DNA of 64,000 nucleotides, taken from assembly GCA_002923375.1 (NCBI GenBank), contig BEIJ01000002.1:248001-312000 (forward strand), written 5' to 3'. Numbering within the stretch: the stretch's first letter is position 1; each line of letters starts with the position of its first letter. Made by a program: the position numbers and the translations under genes. The notes beneath the pieces were generated by a model, which saw only the letters and a list, made by a program, of their open reading frames with translations, did no database searches and was not told the origin of the DNA. Shown here one piece after another: positions 61,804 to 64,000 of the stretch. Origin of the DNA: a bacterium HR33. GTDB lineage: Bacteria; Gemmatimonadota; Gemmatimonadetes; Gemmatimonadales; GWC2-71-9.

Positions 61804-62445
61804 TCAGGGGATGCCCAACAGCTTATGAGTCTGGAGGGAAAGGCGCCAGCGGGGATGTTCCAGGCAGTAGCGGACCGCAAGCTCGGTGTTGCGTTGCCGG
61901 TCGGGGCCGTCCATGGGTTGGAGAAAGAAATGCCTGAAGTCGAGTCCCTCGAACTGCGCGGGATCCATCCCTTCCTGAGGGTAAACCAGCTTGAGTTCGT
62001 CGCCCCGGGTCACTACCAGCGGCGCCCCCGCCTTGGGACTCACGCAGAGCCAATCGATCCCGGCCGGAGGAGGCAAGGTGCCGTTGGTCTCCACCGCCAC
62101 CTCGAAGCCTTCTCCGTGCAAGGCATCCAGCAGCGCGCCGTCCAGCTGGAGGAGCGGTTCTCCCCCCGTGACGACTACGAAAGGTCGCCCCGGCGAGCGC
62201 TCCGCCCGGGGCCAGAGCCGGGCTACCGCCCGGGCCAATTCAGCGGCGGTGGCAAACCGGCCGCCCCCGGGCCCGTCGGTTCCGACGAAATCGGTGTCGC
62301 AGAATCGACACGCTGCGCTCTCCCGATCTTCTTCCCGCCCGCTCCACAGGTTGCATCCCGCAAAGCGCAGGAACACGGCTGGCCTTCCGGTCTGCGCGCC
62401 TTCGCCCTGAAGGGTGTAATAAATTTCCTTGACGGCGTAGCTCAC
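61804..62445 (-). CDS. queE: 7-carboxy-7-deazaguanine synthase
   Basis: 213 residues from GTG at 62445, overlapping the queC stop as GTGA. Radical-SAM domain: [20 protein letters not shown], then [20 protein letters not shown], a Cys-x14-Cys-x2-Cys cluster motif, an expanded spacing seen in some QueE proteins. TGGEPLLQ and ETNGTLPPP are the SAM-binding and substrate segments. It converts carboxy-tetrahydropterin to CDG in queuosine/deazapurine synthesis. Confidence 0.95.
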   Translation of the reverse strand: MSYAVKEIYYTLQGEGAQTGRPAVFLRFAGCNLWSGREEDRESAACRFCDTDFVGTDGPGGGRFATAAELARAVARLWPRAERSPGRPFVVVTGGEPLLQLDGALLDALHGEGFEVAVETNGTLPPPAGIDWLCVSPKAGAPLVVTRGDELKLVYPQEGMDPAQFEGLDFRHFFLQPMDGPDRQRNTELAVRYCLEHPRWRLSLQTHKLLGIP

Positions 62446-63161
62446 GGTCCAACCCGGTACCCGGCGTACTTTGCTGCGTACTTGATGGGATCTTGCACTC
62501 CTGCTTCGGCAAACCCTTTGATCCGCAGGATGCACGAGTCGCAACGCCCGCAAGCCTCGCCGCCTGGTAGAGGATCATAGCACGAATGGGTGAGGGAATA
62601 GTCCACGCCCAGCTCCAAGCCGCGCCGAATTATCTCGTGCTTCTTGAGGCCGATCAGGGGAGTGTGAATCTTCAGCCTTTGGCGCCCTTCCACGCCGGCC
62701 TTGGTGGCCAGGTCCGCCATCCGCTGGTAGGCTTCAATGTACTCCGGGCGGCAATCGGGGTAGCCGGAGTAGTCCAGGGCGTTCACTCCGATGAAGATGT
62801 CGCCGGCTCCCAGCACCTCGGCCCACGCGAGGGCAAAAGAAAGGAAGATGGTGTTCCGAGCGGGAACGTACGTGACCGGTATCCCGGACGCGATTTCATC
62901 TGCGGCGCGGTCCTTGGGCACCGGAATGTCGGCGGTGAGGGCGGATCCCCCGAAGAGGGTGAGGTCTATCCCCACTACTGCGTGCTCCTTCGCTCCCAGC
63001 GAGCGGGCCACGCGCCGCGCCGCCTCTACCTCGATTTCATGCCGCTGGCCGTAGCGGAAGGTAAGGGCGTAGGTTTCGAACCCTTCGGCGCGGGCTATTG
63101 CCAGCGTGGTGGTGGAATCTACGCCGCCGCTCAATAACACTACCGCTCTTCGCCGGGCCAT
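62442..63161 (-). CDS. queC: 7-cyano-7-deazaguanine synthase
   Basis: 239 residues. The PP-loop is [15 protein letters not shown] near residue 9. The C-terminal zinc site is [22 protein letters not shown]. It makes preQ0 from CDG, ATP and ammonia. It overlaps queE by four bases and diverges from queF by 38 bases, giving the E-C-F set. queD and folE are not in the window. Confidence 0.97.
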   Translation of the reverse strand: MARRRAVVLLSGGVDSTTTLAIARAEGFETYALTFRYGQRHEIEVEAARRVARSLGAKEHAVVGIDLTLFGGSALTADIPVPKDRAADEIASGIPVTYVPARNTIFLSFALAWAEVLGAGDIFIGVNALDYSGYPDCRPEYIEAYQRMADLATKAGVEGRQRLKIHTPLIGLKKHEIIRRGLELGVDYSLTHSCYDPLPGGEACGRCDSCILRIKGFAEAGVQDPIKYAAKYAGYRVGP

Positions 63162-63199
63162 GGACGATAGCCTGCTCTCCCGTTAGATAGTAGAAACTT

Positions 63200-63631
63200 A
63201 TGGCAAGACGCGCCAAAGGAGCAGCCTCCGTTCCCGCACTCCCCAGAAGCGGCCCTCTACCGCGGCCCCGGAGCCCGGAGGAGGCCCGGCTGGTGCTCAA
63301 GGCCGAAGCTTTCCCGGCACCTGAGGTAACCGAGGTCACCCTTCACGCCACCGAGTTTACCTCCATATGCCCCAGAACCGGGCAGCCCGATTTCGGGAGC
63401 GTGGTAATACGATACCGCCCCCGCCGCCGTTGCCTGGAATCCAAGGCGCTCAAGTACTACCTGTGGTCGTTTCGCAACGAGGGGGCCTTCTGTGAATCTC
63501 TAGCCGCGCGAATCGCAGACGACATAGTATTTGCGGTGAATCCGGAGTGGGTCAGGGTCGAAGTGCACCAGAATATTAGGGGCGGCATCGCCATAGTGGC
63601 GGCCGCCGAGAGGGGCAAGCCGCAGCGCTGA
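63200..63631 (+). CDS. queF: NADPH-dependent 7-cyano-7-deazaguanine reductase
   Basis: 143 residues, the short YkvM-type single-domain form. The catalytic region is FTSICPRTGQPDF with Cys57 and Asp64; the substrate/NADPH motif is ESKALKYYLWSFRNEGAFCE. It reduces preQ0 to preQ1 in the cytoplasm. The first about 25 residues are basic and Pro-rich and precede the fold; a later start is possible. It is divergent from queC. Confidence 0.96.
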   Translation: MARRAKGAASVPALPRSGPLPRPRSPEEARLVLKAEAFPAPEVTEVTLHATEFTSICPRTGQPDFGSVVIRYRPRRRCLESKALKYYLWSFRNEGAFCESLAARIADDIVFAVNPEWVRVEVHQNIRGGIAIVAAAERGKPQR

Positions 63632-63665
63632 AGCGGCACCGCCGCGGCTCGCCCCGTTGTCCGAT

Positions 63666-64000
63666 TCACCTGCCGTTGCCCGGAGCTACGATAAAAGGTT
63701 CGTTCACCACGTTCGGGCCCACCCCTTCTTTGGATTTGGCCACCATCTTTGCCACCTCTTCCATCAGGCGGGCGTTGTTTATCACGATCCCGTCCTTGAT
63801 GGTATGCACTATTCCCTTGGTTCGATACATCTTCCCCTCCCGATCCAGCGTCAGGGCGCCGAAAGAATACAGGAACCGTAGATTGTACAGCGGGCTGCCG
63901 TCCACGATTATGAGATCGGCCAGGTAACCGGGCCTCACCAACCCTAGCCGCTCTTGGCGGAGGGTCTTGGCGGAGTTGTAGGTGGCCGCCTTGATCACCT
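63666..64000 (-). CDS. Amidohydrolase family protein, C-terminal end only
   Basis: The frame enters from the right edge and ends at 63666, giving about 111 residues. Segments VIKAATYNSAKTL, GLVRPGYLADLIIVDGSPL and YRTKGIVHTIKDGIVIN are the C-terminal part of the amidohydrolase beta-sandwich, next to the missing catalytic barrel. Metal ligands lie outside the window. It is the fifth amidohydrolase-superfamily gene seen here. Confidence 0.8.
   Translation of the reverse strand, partial: VIKAATYNSAKTLRQERLGLVRPGYLADLIIVDGSPLYNLRFLYSFGALTLDREGKMYRTKGIVHTIKDGIVINNARLMEEVAKMVAKSKEGVGPNVVNEPFIVAPGNGR

Noticed and set aside
1-64000. CRISPR array, rRNA operon, intact insertion sequence or phage
   Set aside because: No regular spaced repeats, rRNA-like stretches, transposase or integrase motifs were seen on either strand.

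Overview
The window is GC-rich DNA from a Gram-negative bacterium. Outer-membrane and periplasmic proteins dominate: a SusC/SusD-type uptake pair, stand-alone TonB-plug proteins, a Pal lipoprotein, a DUF5916 barrel protein, and many exported hydrolases (penicillin acylase, class C serine hydrolase, dipeptidyl peptidase IV, several amidohydrolases, N-acyl-D-amino-acid deacylase). Weak Shine-Dalgarno sites, frequent GTG/TTG starts and this repertoire resemble Gemmatimonadota. That assignment is inference; no rRNA or other taxonomic marker lies in the window.

Region 1 (1-8.8 kb): a 3'-truncated NRAMP-like transporter behind a penicillin acylase (minus strand). Plus-strand genes follow for a CMD/AhpD-like protein, a cupin-NTF2 fusion, a hotdog thioesterase and a LytS/LytTR two-component pair. 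Region 2 (8.8-14.1 kb): SusC/SusD-like locus. The SusD-like gene is broken by an exact 23-bp tandem duplication. Region 3 (14.2-16.4 kb): two unrelated ADP-ribose-hydrolase-type genes are divergently arranged, a DraG/ARH-like protein and a PARG-like macrodomain protein. Region 4 (16.4-31.9 kb): exported hydrolases, a rhomboid protease, an orphan molybdenum hydroxylase large subunit, a tyrosine-rich DUF4384 protein, a decayed toxin-antitoxin pair and beta-propeller lipoproteins.

Region 5 (32-43.4 kb): pal, a universal stress protein, a tightly overlapping msrB / histidine kinase / sigma-54 activator operon, an M20 peptidase with an EamA exporter, and a five-gene operon (deaminase, Tat-exported alanine racemase, amino acid permease, ACMSD-like amidohydrolase, lipoprotein). 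Region 6 (43.5-47.5 kb): a mini TonB receptor with two plug-only lipoproteins, then DUF488, ferredoxin and a B12-binding protein. Region 7 (47.5-64 kb): bacilliredoxin, sugar dehydrogenase, exported isoaspartyl methyltransferase coupled to a membrane spermidine-synthase-like protein, DPP-IV, aminotransferase, a barrel-less plug protein, DUF5916 protein, PolX, and queE-queC / queF for queuosine precursors. A truncated amidohydrolase sits at the right edge.

The strongest candidates for undescribed biology are the divergent ADP-ribose-hydrolase pair (14.3-16.4 kb) and the family of TonB plug domains that have lost their barrel (43.5-45.7 kb and 55.9-56.6 kb). No CRISPR array, rRNA gene or intact insertion sequence was seen. 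No complete tRNA was convincing by eye. No gene-free stretch exceeds about 300 bases except the decayed toxin-antitoxin region.
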